Source: Chitinophaga japonensis
GTDB lineage: Bacteria > Bacteroidota > Bacteroidia > Chitinophagales > Chitinophagaceae
NCBI RefSeq assembly: GCF_007830125.1
Contig: NZ_VLLG01000004.1
Coordinates: forward strand, 732,326 to 796,325
Length of the DNA: 64,000 nt
Direction of reading: 5' to 3'
In this document: piece after piece, positions 17,595-24,821 of the stretch
Position numbering within the stretch: the first letter of the stretch is position 1
Layout: every line of letters starts with the position of its first letter
Made by a program: the position numbers and the translations under genes
Notes under the pieces: model-generated
Seen by the model: the letters and a program-made list of their open reading frames with translations, nothing else
Told to the model about the DNA's origin: nothing
Database searches by the model: none

Positions 17595-19361
17595 TTATTT
17601 TATGAAGGCCTTTACCACCTTCGCCATTTCCTTTCCTTCATTGATGATCCTGTAAGATCCTGCAGCGGCGGGGATGGCAAAGGTCTCCGCGTAGTTATAG
17701 CGCTGCCGGAAACCGTTGGCCGTTTCCACTATTACCGACTGTCCCTCCACCAGCATCAGCACATGGCATTTCCCGCCGGTGGTTACTTCCATGCTCTCCG
17801 CAAATTCCATCCGGTGCACGTCATAAAAGTGCTCGGGATGCGTGGGCAGGTGCAGGAGCCGCCAGTCAGGCCCTTTTTCCATCACCTCCTGCCTGGAAAT
17901 AAGCTCTTCCTTCACCCGTTTGCCCTTTCGGCTGAAGTCCAGGTTCCTGAAAGCATGATCGATGTTAATGGGGCGCGGCCTGCCGTTGAGGTCCAGCCTC
18001 ACCCAATCGTACATCTTGAAAGTAAAAATGTAGGGCGTAGCGCTGATCTCCAGCACCAGGTTGTTCTTGCCGGAACTATGCACCGTACCGTTGGGGATCA
18101 GGAAGAAATCATGCTTATGGGCGGGGTGCGACTGCACGTACCTGTCAATATCCACGGGCTTACCGGTGGCGGCGCTTTCTTCCAGCGCCTCCCGGAATGC
18201 CGCGGGATCATTATCCTCCTGGAAACCCAGGTACACCCGGGCGTCTTCCCTGCAATCGAGTATATAATAGGTTTCATCCTGGGTGATCGTTTCCCCGAAT
18301 TGCTCCTGTATGTACTTTAACCGGGGATGGCACTGGATCGAAAGATTGCCGCCATCGAACGTATCCAGGAAATCGAATCGGATGGGGAATTCAATGCCAA
18401 AGCGCTGTGCATCTGCGCCCAGCACTTCCGCTGCATGTTCCATCATCAGCCAGTCAAACGCGATCTCCAGCAACCGGCCGTCGCTTTCAAACACGAGGCC
18501 GTTTTCCGGGACGATCATTTCAAAGGACCATGCATAGTTCACTTCCTCCTTGTTCAGGTGGCTGATCCGCTGCTTCATCCAGTGGCCCCCCCAGGCGCCG
18601 GCCTCGAACCAGGGCCGTACACGGAAGACGTTCCTGGAAATGAACTGCAGGCCTTCACTGATATCCCCGCGCCTGGCCCAGGTAACCTGGTCTTTCCACT
18701 GGCCGTCCGCGATGAGCGCTACTGCAGGCAATATCTCCTGCTTGTGCGCATTCAGCAGTACCCAGTCCACGAAGTAGAACCGCTTGTAGGTTTCCTGGTT
18801 ATCGTCCCATTGCTGCTTGCCGATGTTATTGGCCGCGCGGGCGCGCATGCGGTATTGCAGCTCATTCTTGGGCAGATCCATGTATACGACCGGCGCCTGC
18901 AGGCCGGTAAGCGCCGCGCCTACCCCGATAATGATGTTGACGGCTTCCGGCACCACCTGTATATTGCGGAGCTTTTCGCCGTCAAAAAGATCCCGTAGGG
19001 TAATGGAGGCTCTTTTACCCCATACTGTTCCTTTCTCCCCGATGAAGGGCTGCACCAGCAATCCGATCTCTTCCTCCGGTTTCAGGAACGCCGCGGTGTA
19101 TACCAGGTGTGCCTTTACCCCTGCTGCTGCCAGCTCTTTTTCCAGGGAGGCGCCTATATACTCCCAGTCATTACCAACATATCCGTCTACCAGCACAACC
19201 GGATGGTCTTTCATCCAGTTGGCCAGGCTGCCGTACCCGCAGCAGATCTTTCCATTGCCCAACTTCGTATATGGGTACATGTCATAGCTGCCTGCGGCGG
19301 GAGGCTGATACTGCGCCGTTGTAAGCGGCATCAAGGGTTGAGTCGTTTTTCTCCAGTTCAT
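17595..19361 (-). CDS. Class I mannose-6-phosphate isomerase with an extra N-terminal domain
   Basis: It should convert mannose-6-phosphate to fructose-6-phosphate in the cytoplasm, the step that feeds released mannose into glycolysis. The C-terminal part (from about residue 270) is the zinc cupin isomerase. Likely zinc ligands are Gln343 and His345 (SIQCHPRLKY), Glu363 (DETYYIL) and His428 (PNGTVHSSG); these are followed by the KMYDWVRLDLNGRPRPI segment. The first 260 residues (VVLVDGYVGNDWEYIGAS, then VNIIIGVGAALTG and RFYFVDWVLLNAHK) form a separate domain with no obvious catalytic motif; its fold looks a little like a nucleotide-kinase without a P-loop, but this is uncertain. There is no signal peptide. 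Confidence 0.82.
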   Translation of the reverse strand: MNWRKTTQPLMPLTTAQYQPPAAGSYDMYPYTKLGNGKICCGYGSLANWMKDHPVVLVDGYVGNDWEYIGASLEKELAAAGVKAHLVYTAAFLKPEEEIGLLVQPFIGEKGTVWGKRASITLRDLFDGEKLRNIQVVPEAVNIIIGVGAALTGLQAPVVYMDLPKNELQYRMRARAANNIGKQQWDDNQETYKRFYFVDWVLLNAHKQEILPAVALIADGQWKDQVTWARRGDISEGLQFISRNVFRVRPWFEAGAWGGHWMKQRISHLNKEEVNYAWSFEMIVPENGLVFESDGRLLEIAFDWLMMEHAAEVLGADAQRFGIEFPIRFDFLDTFDGGNLSIQCHPRLKYIQEQFGETITQDETYYILDCREDARVYLGFQEDNDPAAFREALEESAATGKPVDIDRYVQSHPAHKHDFFLIPNGTVHSSGKNNLVLEISATPYIFTFKMYDWVRLDLNGRPRPINIDHAFRNLDFSRKGKRVKEELISRQEVMEKGPDWRLLHLPTHPEHFYDVHRMEFAESMEVTTGGKCHVLMLVEGQSVIVETANGFRQRYNYAETFAIPAAAGSYRIINEGKEMAKVVKAFIK

Positions 19362-19395
19362 TATTGCTGTTCTTTTACTGTTGTATATAGCGCTG

Positions 19396-20298
19396 TTATG
19401 CCTGGCCGGCTGTTTTGCATACCCAGGCAGCGCCGGCCAGGGCAGACCGCTCGCCGCGGGAAGAGATCTGCACGCTGGCGCCCACCTCGTTTTCCAGCAG
19501 CCATTGTTGCAATGCGGGCAGGAAAAACGGGTGCGCCTTGCGGATATTCCCGCCGATCACCAGGCGCTGTGCCTGGAACTCACGCAACCAGGGCGACAAT
19601 ACTTCTCCCAATGCCATTCCCATTTCATGGAATAGCTGCAGTGCAATGGCATCCTGTTTTTCCGCCAGCTCACTGATCGCTTTTACATCCGGGAGGCTGC
19701 GGCCCGTGCGGGCCTGGTACTCGCTTATCAGCCAGCGAGAAGAGATATAATCTTCTGCAATGCCGTTCCTGTAGGGAAGATGGTAGATGTATCCCTCCGG
19801 GGGCACGCCTGCGCCCTGCTGCAGTATCCGGTTATCCTGCAGGAAGCTGCCGCCCAGGCCGGTGCCCAGTGTAACGGCCACCATGCGGGAGCAGCCGGCG
19901 CCCTCCCCCGCCCATGCCTCGCCCAGCGCAAAGCAGGAGGCGTCGTTCCCGAAGTATATGCTGCCCGGAAAGTCCAGGGCCTGTTTCAAAGCAGTACGGA
20001 TGTTGGCGCCATACAACGCCTCGTACTTGGCCACTCCCTTTATCAGCGATACGCCGTTCGGGTAGTCGAAGGGGCCGGGCATGGCGATGCCGATAGCGGG
20101 TACGTTTACGGTAACCGCTTGGATGGCCCGGTCTATGGCGGAGGCCCAGCGCTGCAGTATTTCGCCGGCGCCGGCAGCGGCATTTACCGCCTGTTTCTGC
20201 ACGGTATCCTCCAGCACTGCGCCGCTCTCCAGGTCCACCAGGGCGGCGGTAATATGTGAACCGCCTATGTCTGCTCCAACTACCAGTTCTTTGTCCAT
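19396..20298 (-). CDS. ROK-family sugar kinase
   Basis: It probably phosphorylates imported mannose (or glucose) with ATP, before the isomerase encoded next. ROK signatures are VVGADIGGSHITAALVD (phosphate-binding) near the start and AVTLGTGLGGSFLQ at mid-length, with the catalytic FGNDASCFALGEA region between. The Cys-rich zinc motif of many ROK kinases (CxCGxxGC) is not seen. The start at 20298 (MDKELVV) is preferred because ROK proteins begin a few residues before the ATP site; the ATG at 20310 is also possible. The predicted operator overlaps both. The gene precedes the isomerase by 34 bases and is the first structural gene of the operon. Its exact sugar is inferred from the locus. Confidence 0.83.
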   Translation of the reverse strand: MDKELVVGADIGGSHITAALVDLESGAVLEDTVQKQAVNAAAGAGEILQRWASAIDRAIQAVTVNVPAIGIAMPGPFDYPNGVSLIKGVAKYEALYGANIRTALKQALDFPGSIYFGNDASCFALGEAWAGEGAGCSRMVAVTLGTGLGGSFLQDNRILQQGAGVPPEGYIYHLPYRNGIAEDYISSRWLISEYQARTGRSLPDVKAISELAEKQDAIALQLFHEMGMALGEVLSPWLREFQAQRLVIGGNIRKAHPFFLPALQQWLLENEVGASVQISSRGERSALAGAAWVCKTAGQA

Positions 20299-20312
20299 AT
20301 GTTTGAACATAT
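20297..20312. promoter_or_regulatory. Candidate GntR operator at the start of the mannan operon
   Basis: A perfect 16-bp palindrome, ATATGTTTGAACATAT, with 7-bp arms around TG, lies across the start of the ROK gene. The core ATGTT-2-AACAT is repeated as ATGTTCAAACAT in front of the adjacent GntR gene. A repressor bound here would block the whole operon. The prediction rests on the shared palindrome and gene order. Confidence 0.65.
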
Positions 20313-20324
20313 TTGAATTTAAAT

Positions 20325-20360
20325 AAAAAAAGCCCTTTTCCCTGCGGGGCGGGAAAAAGG
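20325..20360 (-). terminator. Terminator of the GntR gene
   Basis: Read on the minus strand, CCTTTTTCCC (20360-20351) pairs with GGGAAAAGG (20342-20334) with one bulged base. After GC comes a run of seven T (20331-20325). It separates the regulator gene (ending 20373) from the mannan operon, so the operon probably has its own promoter near 20310. Confidence 0.65.
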
Positions 20361-20372
20361 AAAACAGCCGGA

Positions 20373-21104
20373 TCAGGCTTCTGATCTTATTTCAATAGAA
20401 TATGTGAACTTGTCGGACCTGTAATATCCAACATTGTACTCCACCGGTCTGTCGCCGGGATCATATACAAAACGTTCCCTGAAAAGAATGGGACTCTTCG
20501 GATCTACCTGTAATTTCTTTGCCACCTTGCCCGCCATCAGCGCGCTGATATGCTCGCTGGAACGCACGACCACGATGCCGAATTTTTCCGACAACAGTTG
20601 GTAGAGCGGGCGGTTCAGGTCATCATTCTCCGTTAAGGTAATACGTGGATGGAAATAACTTTCAAAGTAAACGATCGGCTCCCCGTCCACCCCCTTCAAC
20701 TTGCTGAGCTTGCACACGCTGGTACCGGGTGCTATATTGAAGAAGGCGGCGATCTTTTCACCGGCCTTTACATTTTCCAGCGTCAGCAACAGGTTGGACG
20801 TAACGATGCCGCGCTTCGACATCTCCTTTGTAAAGCTCTGCCAGTCATGCAGGCTGGTGGAGAGATGGTTCCGCACTACCTTGGTCCCCACTCCTTTTTT
20901 CCTTACCAGCAGCCCTTCATATTCCAGCTTGTTGGCGGCCTGCCGGATCGTATTCCGGGATACGCCAAGCCGGTTGGCCAGTTCTACCTCCTTTGGCAGG
21001 AAAGCGCCATTCTGGTACTCCGGCTGGCTGACCAGGTTCCGCAACAGCTCCTCTACCTGGATGTGCAGCGGCAATTTGCTTTTATGATTGATCTTTAAAT
21101 CCAT
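20373..21104 (-). CDS. GntR/HutC-type regulator, mannan locus
   Basis: The 243-residue protein starts at the ATG 21104; a longer in-frame opening to 21434 has no coding character. An N-terminal winged helix (PLHIQVEELLRNLV, then LPKEVELANRLGVSRNTIRQ with helix-turn-helix at about 38-62) is followed by a UTRA ligand-binding domain (TSNLLLTLENVKAGEKI, RERFVYDPGDRPVEYNVGYYRSDKF). HutC-type proteins bind a sugar phosphate or similar ligand and release DNA. The gene lies just upstream of the ROK-isomerase-GH92 operon with its own terminator. The palindrome found at its own promoter and in the operon start suggests autoregulation plus control of the operon by a mannose-derived metabolite. Confidence 0.9.
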   Translation of the reverse strand: MDLKINHKSKLPLHIQVEELLRNLVSQPEYQNGAFLPKEVELANRLGVSRNTIRQAANKLEYEGLLVRKKGVGTKVVRNHLSTSLHDWQSFTKEMSKRGIVTSNLLLTLENVKAGEKIAAFFNIAPGTSVCKLSKLKGVDGEPIVYFESYFHPRITLTENDDLNRPLYQLLSEKFGIVVVRSSEHISALMAGKVAKKLQVDPKSPILFRERFVYDPGDRPVEYNVGYYRSDKFTYSIEIRSEA

Positions 21105-21110
21105 GTATGA

Positions 21111-21146
21111 ATGTTCAAACATACAAACATTTCCCGGATTTCCAAA
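21111..21146 (-). promoter_or_regulatory. GntR promoter with overlapping palindromic operator
   Basis: Read on the minus strand, a TTTG (21146-21143) is followed after exactly 19 bases by TATGTTTG (21123-21116). This fits the Bacteroidota consensus TTTG-N19-TAnnTTTG. The palindrome ATGTTCAAACAT (21111-21122) overlaps the -7 element, so GntR binding would block its own promoter. The leader before the ATG at 21104 would be only a few bases. Confidence 0.7.
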
Positions 21147-21264
21147 TAGTGCCGGATTTATTTTACGGACCGCTCCCGGTAATGGCCTGCATACGAACCA
21201 AATGTGGGGCTTTTTGTTATAAGGGTAGGACCGTAAAGGAATTTTTAAAAAACAACCATGTCTT

Positions 21265-22632
21265 ATGTTCGCACGCCGCTCTCTCCTGCTCGCCGGTCTC
21301 CTGCTTTCAGCCGCCGCGAAGGCACAACAGCCGGCAGATTCCCTTCCCCTTGCTGACCGGAACGGTTTCTGGAACAGCCAGCCTGTACGGATCAGTGCAG
21401 TGCCCCTGGGCTTCTTTGCCGCCAGCGCCCTCACCTGGGGAGAGCGGGCGGAAGTGCGTAAGTTCAGGAACCGCTATATTCCCACCTTCCGGCATCATTA
21501 CGACGATTACCTGCAGTACCTGCCGGCTGTGACCGTATTTGGCCTGAATGCGGCCGGCGTTCGCGGGAGGCATACGGTTAAGCGGGCCTTTGTGTCCTAT
21601 GCATTTTCCGCCGTGATCATGGGCGCGCTGGTAAATGCCATCAAGTACACCGCCAAGGTGGAACGGCCGGATGGCAGCTCCAATAATTCCTTCCCTTCCG
21701 GGCATACGGCCAATTCCTTCATGAATGCGAGCTTCCTGCATAAGGAATACGGGCAGTACCGCAGCCCCCTGTACAGCATAGGCGGCTACACCGCCGCTAC
21801 GGCAACGGCTATTGGAAGACAGATGAACAACCGGCACTGGATATCCGATGTGCTGGCCGGGGCCGGCATCGGGATACTGTCTACCGAGCTGGGGTATATT
21901 ATTGCCGACCAGCTATTTAAGGACAAAGGCGCCCGTCCCCTCCTGCACAAAGATCCCCTGCCGGTAAATAACAAACCCAGCTTCCTGGAGGTACGTATGG
22001 GCTTTGCCGTGGCCACCAGCAGGGACCTTACGCCCAAGGCAGACGACCTGTATGCCCGGACGGGGTTCAACCTGGGCGTGGAAGGCGCGTGGTTCTTTCA
22101 CCGGAATATCGGCATCGGCGGGGAGTTTGCATTTACCAGCTTCCCCATCGATGATGACAATGTTAGCTTTGATGACCCGGACATTCCCGTTATCAGCACC
22201 GGCCATTATACACAACCCATGGGATTGCGCTACCTGCATGCCGGCCCATTTTTCAGCGTGCCCCTGCCGCGTAACTGGTTCATTACGGGGAAGGTGATCG
22301 CCGGCTCCTCCTCCGGCGCGCAGGGCGATATCATGCTGCAACTGAACGAGGAATACCAGGAAGTATTTGAAGCGCCCGAGCTCCCTTACCTGCGTTACAA
22401 GCCGGAGCGCGCCTTTAGCTGGTCTGCCGGATTGGGCATACAGAAACGGGTAGGCCGGAACCTGGGACTGAAAGTGTATGCCAGCTACTTCGACTCCGAT
22501 CATGATTTTACGCTGGATATTCTTTCAGACATCGATACCAACGGGAAGTATGTATTCGAGCACCTGGGCACGGAAAAGGTGCGGTTTGACCACCTGGCGT
22601 TCGGCCTGGGCCTGACGGCTTTTTTATGGTAA
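21265..22632 (+). CDS. PAP2-family phosphatase fused to a barrel-like domain
   Basis: The 455-residue protein has a signal peptide (cleavage after AKAQ, about residue 21). The N-terminal half is a PAP2 membrane phosphatase: the K-x6-RP motif at 127-135 (KYTAKVERP), PSGH at 144-147, and R-x5-H-x3-D at 185-195 (RQMNNRHWISD), with hydrophobic segments between. Such enzymes dephosphorylate lipid phosphates such as undecaprenyl or lipid A phosphates. The second half (about 235-455) is beta-rich, with alternating patterns (FLEVRMGFAVAT, FNLGVEGAWFF) and a C-terminus ending in aromatic residues (GLGLTAFLW), as in outer-membrane barrels. No lipobox. It stands alone, divergent from GntR, followed by a strong terminator. 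Confidence 0.87.
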   Translation: MFARRSLLLAGLLLSAAAKAQQPADSLPLADRNGFWNSQPVRISAVPLGFFAASALTWGERAEVRKFRNRYIPTFRHHYDDYLQYLPAVTVFGLNAAGVRGRHTVKRAFVSYAFSAVIMGALVNAIKYTAKVERPDGSSNNSFPSGHTANSFMNASFLHKEYGQYRSPLYSIGGYTAATATAIGRQMNNRHWISDVLAGAGIGILSTELGYIIADQLFKDKGARPLLHKDPLPVNNKPSFLEVRMGFAVATSRDLTPKADDLYARTGFNLGVEGAWFFHRNIGIGGEFAFTSFPIDDDNVSFDDPDIPVISTGHYTQPMGLRYLHAGPFFSVPLPRNWFITGKVIAGSSSGAQGDIMLQLNEEYQEVFEAPELPYLRYKPERAFSWSAGLGIQKRVGRNLGLKVYASYFDSDHDFTLDILSDIDTNGKYVFEHLGTEKVRFDHLAFGLGLTAFLW

Positions 22633-22668
22633 AAACCGATGGCCATAACATGACGGCCATCGGTTTTT
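22631..22668. terminator. Bidirectional terminator
   Basis: A 14-bp perfect stem (22631-22644 with 22655-22668, core CCGATGGCC) around a 10-base loop ends in five T on both strands. It follows the PAP2 gene and faces the convergent lipoprotein gene. Confidence 0.9.
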
Positions 22669-22692
22669 ATTCCTCGTATATCATCAAAAAAG

Positions 22693-23070
22693 CTACCTGG
22701 TACAATCTGCCGACCAGGTCTGCCCATCCCGGGAAAAAGCAATGTTCAGGTTATCCTTGTTGATCGTGATCACCCCGGTGCCGGAAGCCCCGATATTGAC
22801 CATCGTATTATCGTCCTTTTGTTCAAACTCAACCCCGGTGAGGTCCGGTATATTATCGGAGAACCGGAAGTCATAACGGCTGCCTACTTTTGTAACAAAC
22901 ACGCTCCCGTTTTCCTGGCTAATATTTGTTTCTCCATCAGTGTACCCTATTTCACCTTTAAAAGTGCCGGTAAAAATATCCGTATCCGCAGGGTCCGTAT
23001 CCTTACTGCAGGAGACCAATAAAAATGTAGCCAGTAATGTCATGCTCAAAATGCTCGTGATCGATTTCAT
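22693..23070 (-). CDS. Small lipoprotein of unknown function (125 aa)
   Basis: The N-terminus MKSITSILSMTLLATFLLVSCSKD is a lipoprotein signal with lipobox LLVSC, followed by an Asp-rich linker (KDTDPADTD). The rest looks like a small beta-sandwich (GTFKGEIGYTDGE, VTKVGSRYDFRF) and ends WSADCTR. Its two cysteines besides the lipid one are not enough to assign a fold. No family is recognised. It converges with the PAP2 gene and shares its terminator. Confidence 0.72.
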   Translation of the reverse strand: MKSITSILSMTLLATFLLVSCSKDTDPADTDIFTGTFKGEIGYTDGETNISQENGSVFVTKVGSRYDFRFSDNIPDLTGVEFEQKDDNTMVNIGASGTGVITINKDNLNIAFSRDGQTWSADCTR

Positions 23071-23408
23071 AAACTGTTTTTTTTATTGAACAATACTAAA
23101 CCTGGAAATACAAAGGGTATACCAGAAAGGCAGCCATAACGTTGCAGGAAGTATGCATTTATTTGATTCCCAATCACAAGCAGCTCAGCCGTATCAACGT
23201 TTTGAGGGCCGCCATTTTTCTAACCGCCGGGATGCGCCAGTCATTTATCTGATTGCGGAAAAGTCACAAAGGGGGGAATATTGTTGAGAAATGTCCCCGT
23301 TGAGTTTGGAACAAAAAAAAATACCGTGCAGTAGGGAAAGGCATCCCTGCCACTATTGAAGTCTGCAGCAATAAGCTGGAAGAATATATCGAGGCAATAA
23401 AAAAATTA

Positions 23409-23580
23409 AATGATTATCCGCTTTCTTATACCTAATTTCTACCATCTCTGCGTCCTTAGCGCTTCCTGGCGATCTTTGCGTCCAAAAAATATTCCTGGGA
23501 CGCAAAGCCCGCAAAGTAGCGCGGAGCGCAAAGCTATGCTGCGAACACCAACTCCTGGTATAAGAAAGCGGATAATCATT
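23409..23580. repeat. Non-coding inverted-repeat element with perfect 24-bp ends
   Basis: The left end 23409-23432 (beginning AATGATTATCCGCTTTC) and the right end 23557-23580 are perfect inverted copies over 24 bp. Inside lies a second imperfect pair, CTTTGCGTCC and GGACGCAAAG, around 23475-23510, with repeated GCAAAG-type units. The 172-bp unit has no credible reading frame. It looks like a MITE-like or other mobile palindromic repeat, or a large RNA hairpin. The inner GCGTCC/CGCAAAG pattern resembles short repeats I recall from Bacteroidota genomes, but this is memory, not a search. The flanks 23071-23408 and 23581-23608 show nothing else. Confidence 0.7.
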
Positions 23581-23608
23581 AAAAATTATAATAGCAACTA
23601 CAAAGATG

Positions 23609-23839
23609 TTAGCTGTCCTTATTCTTGTCCTCATCCTTTTCCTTCTTCAGTCGCTCCTCCGCTTCCCGGTCTTCTTCCGGGTCCGGCATATCCTCTATGT
23701 TGGCGCTTTCCTTCAGGTATTTTTCCGCCTTTTCATCGAACATGCCTTTACCGGGCTCATTTTCCTGGCCCGGAGCAGGATTGCTGGCATTGCCGCCGCC
23801 GGGAGCGGGTCTGGGCGTATCTTCATGATCGTGTGCCAT
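23609..23839 (-). CDS. Small acidic hydrophilic protein, hypothetical
   Basis: The 76-residue product (from MAHDHEDTPRP at 23839; ATG at 23845 is an alternative) has no signal peptide or membrane segment. It starts with His/Asp, continues with a Pro/Gly/Asn-rich stretch (APGGGNASNPAPGQENEPG) and ends in a charged helix rich in Glu and Lys (DREAEERLKKEKDEDKNKD). It looks intrinsically disordered. No family can be named. Its position between the repeat element and an outer-membrane protein gene gives no functional clue. Confidence 0.5.
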   Translation of the reverse strand: MAHDHEDTPRPAPGGGNASNPAPGQENEPGKGMFDEKAEKYLKESANIEDMPDPEEDREAEERLKKEKDEDKNKDS

Positions 23840-23896
23840 ATGCATTGCTTTACAGGAAATGGCGGGAAAATTATGCCAAAACAACCCGGTGGCATG

Positions 23897-24634
23897 TTAG
23901 CCCCGGTCACTTTTCTTGAGAAAATACCCTAACGAAATGCCGAGGTAGCTGTTCTTTGCGGTAGGGTACCTATAGAAGCTGCCATCTGAGAAAGCGCCGT
24001 CTGAAGGAGACACATTCGTGAGTCCCAGGCTATAATTGATGTTAAAGAACAAGCCATTACGCAGTTCATAACCTGCTATAAGATTAAGCCCGGCGTCCAG
24101 TGGCCTGTAATAGTCGTATTTATTAAATGTTTCGGAGCTTGAATGCATTTCATTGCTGAACCTTACTTTTTGTTCAAAAGTATGAGTCTGCCCGTTGCTC
24201 CGGTACGTATGGACATATTTGCTTTTGCCACCCAGACCATAAGCAATATAAGGTCCTCCGCCGGCAACAAACTTTCCGGCGCCTAAAGTGAACTTATAGA
24301 GCACGTTCACTGGCAGCTCAAGGTATGTCATACGCACTTTCCCGGATGCATCTGAAATAAGATAATAAATGGTGCTATCCAGGTTGTGCGATGCCGTATA
24401 GCTGCCTTTTCTACTAACAAGCAACTGCGGCTGTAGGTAAAATCTGCCAGCCAGCGGTATATCTGCAACAATGCCTGCATGCCATAGCAGGAAGAACTTA
24501 TTGTTTGCGCTGGAGCTTTCGTTTCCGACACGCTGTGTTGCGTTCCTGGCGCCGGCTAAAATTCCAAAGGAGGTTTGGGCATGGGTGGCTGAAAAATATA
24601 AGCTCAGCAAGGTTAACAGTATCATTTTTTTCAT
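23897..24634 (-). CDS. Outer-membrane beta-barrel protein (PorT-like family)
   Basis: The start at 24634 gives a signal peptide (MKKMILLTLLSLYFSATHAQ); the longer frame to 24658 is not needed. The 245-residue protein is a typical small barrel with opening TSFGILAGARNAT, strands such as FYLQPQLLVSRKG and TYLELPVNVLYKF, a GGGPYIAYGLGGK loop, and an end rich in aromatic strand residues (NSYLGISLGYFL). It resembles porin-family/PorT-domain proteins (PF13568-like), which in Bacteroidota act in gliding or secretion systems or have no known role. Its nearest downstream gene, on the same strand, is the small acidic hypothetical. Confidence 0.8.
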   Translation of the reverse strand: MKKMILLTLLSLYFSATHAQTSFGILAGARNATQRVGNESSSANNKFFLLWHAGIVADIPLAGRFYLQPQLLVSRKGSYTASHNLDSTIYYLISDASGKVRMTYLELPVNVLYKFTLGAGKFVAGGGPYIAYGLGGKSKYVHTYRSNGQTHTFEQKVRFSNEMHSSSETFNKYDYYRPLDAGLNLIAGYELRNGLFFNINYSLGLTNVSPSDGAFSDGSFYRYPTAKNSYLGISLGYFLKKSDRG

Positions 24635-24758
24635 GGGCAATGAGGGTTTGCAGAGCAATATAAAAAGAAAATGCAGATAACCTGTCCGGACGCTGAAAGC
24701 CCTGTCAAAATTGTGTTTTCTTTAACTTTTAGCTGAAATGAAAATGAATATACAGACA

Positions 24759-24782
24759 GAAGGCGCGGTTGCCCGCGCCTTC
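24759..24782. terminator. Hairpin downstream of the OmpA-like gene
   Basis: A perfect 10-bp stem GAAGGCGCGG/CCGCGCCTTC encloses a TTGC tetraloop. T-runs are weak on the minus strand (TGTCTGTATATT) and four T follow on the plus strand. It lies 40 bases after the stop of the OmpA-like gene and probably ends its transcript. Confidence 0.5.
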
Positions 24783-24821
24783 TTTTCCGGGAGATACTAC
24801 TCCCACCCATTTGTACATCTC

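Noticed and set aside
23265..23408. Stretch PVEFGTKK that recalls a transposase motif
   Set aside because: Only about ten residues resemble it, stops lie close on both sides, and no inverted repeats of an insertion sequence bound it.
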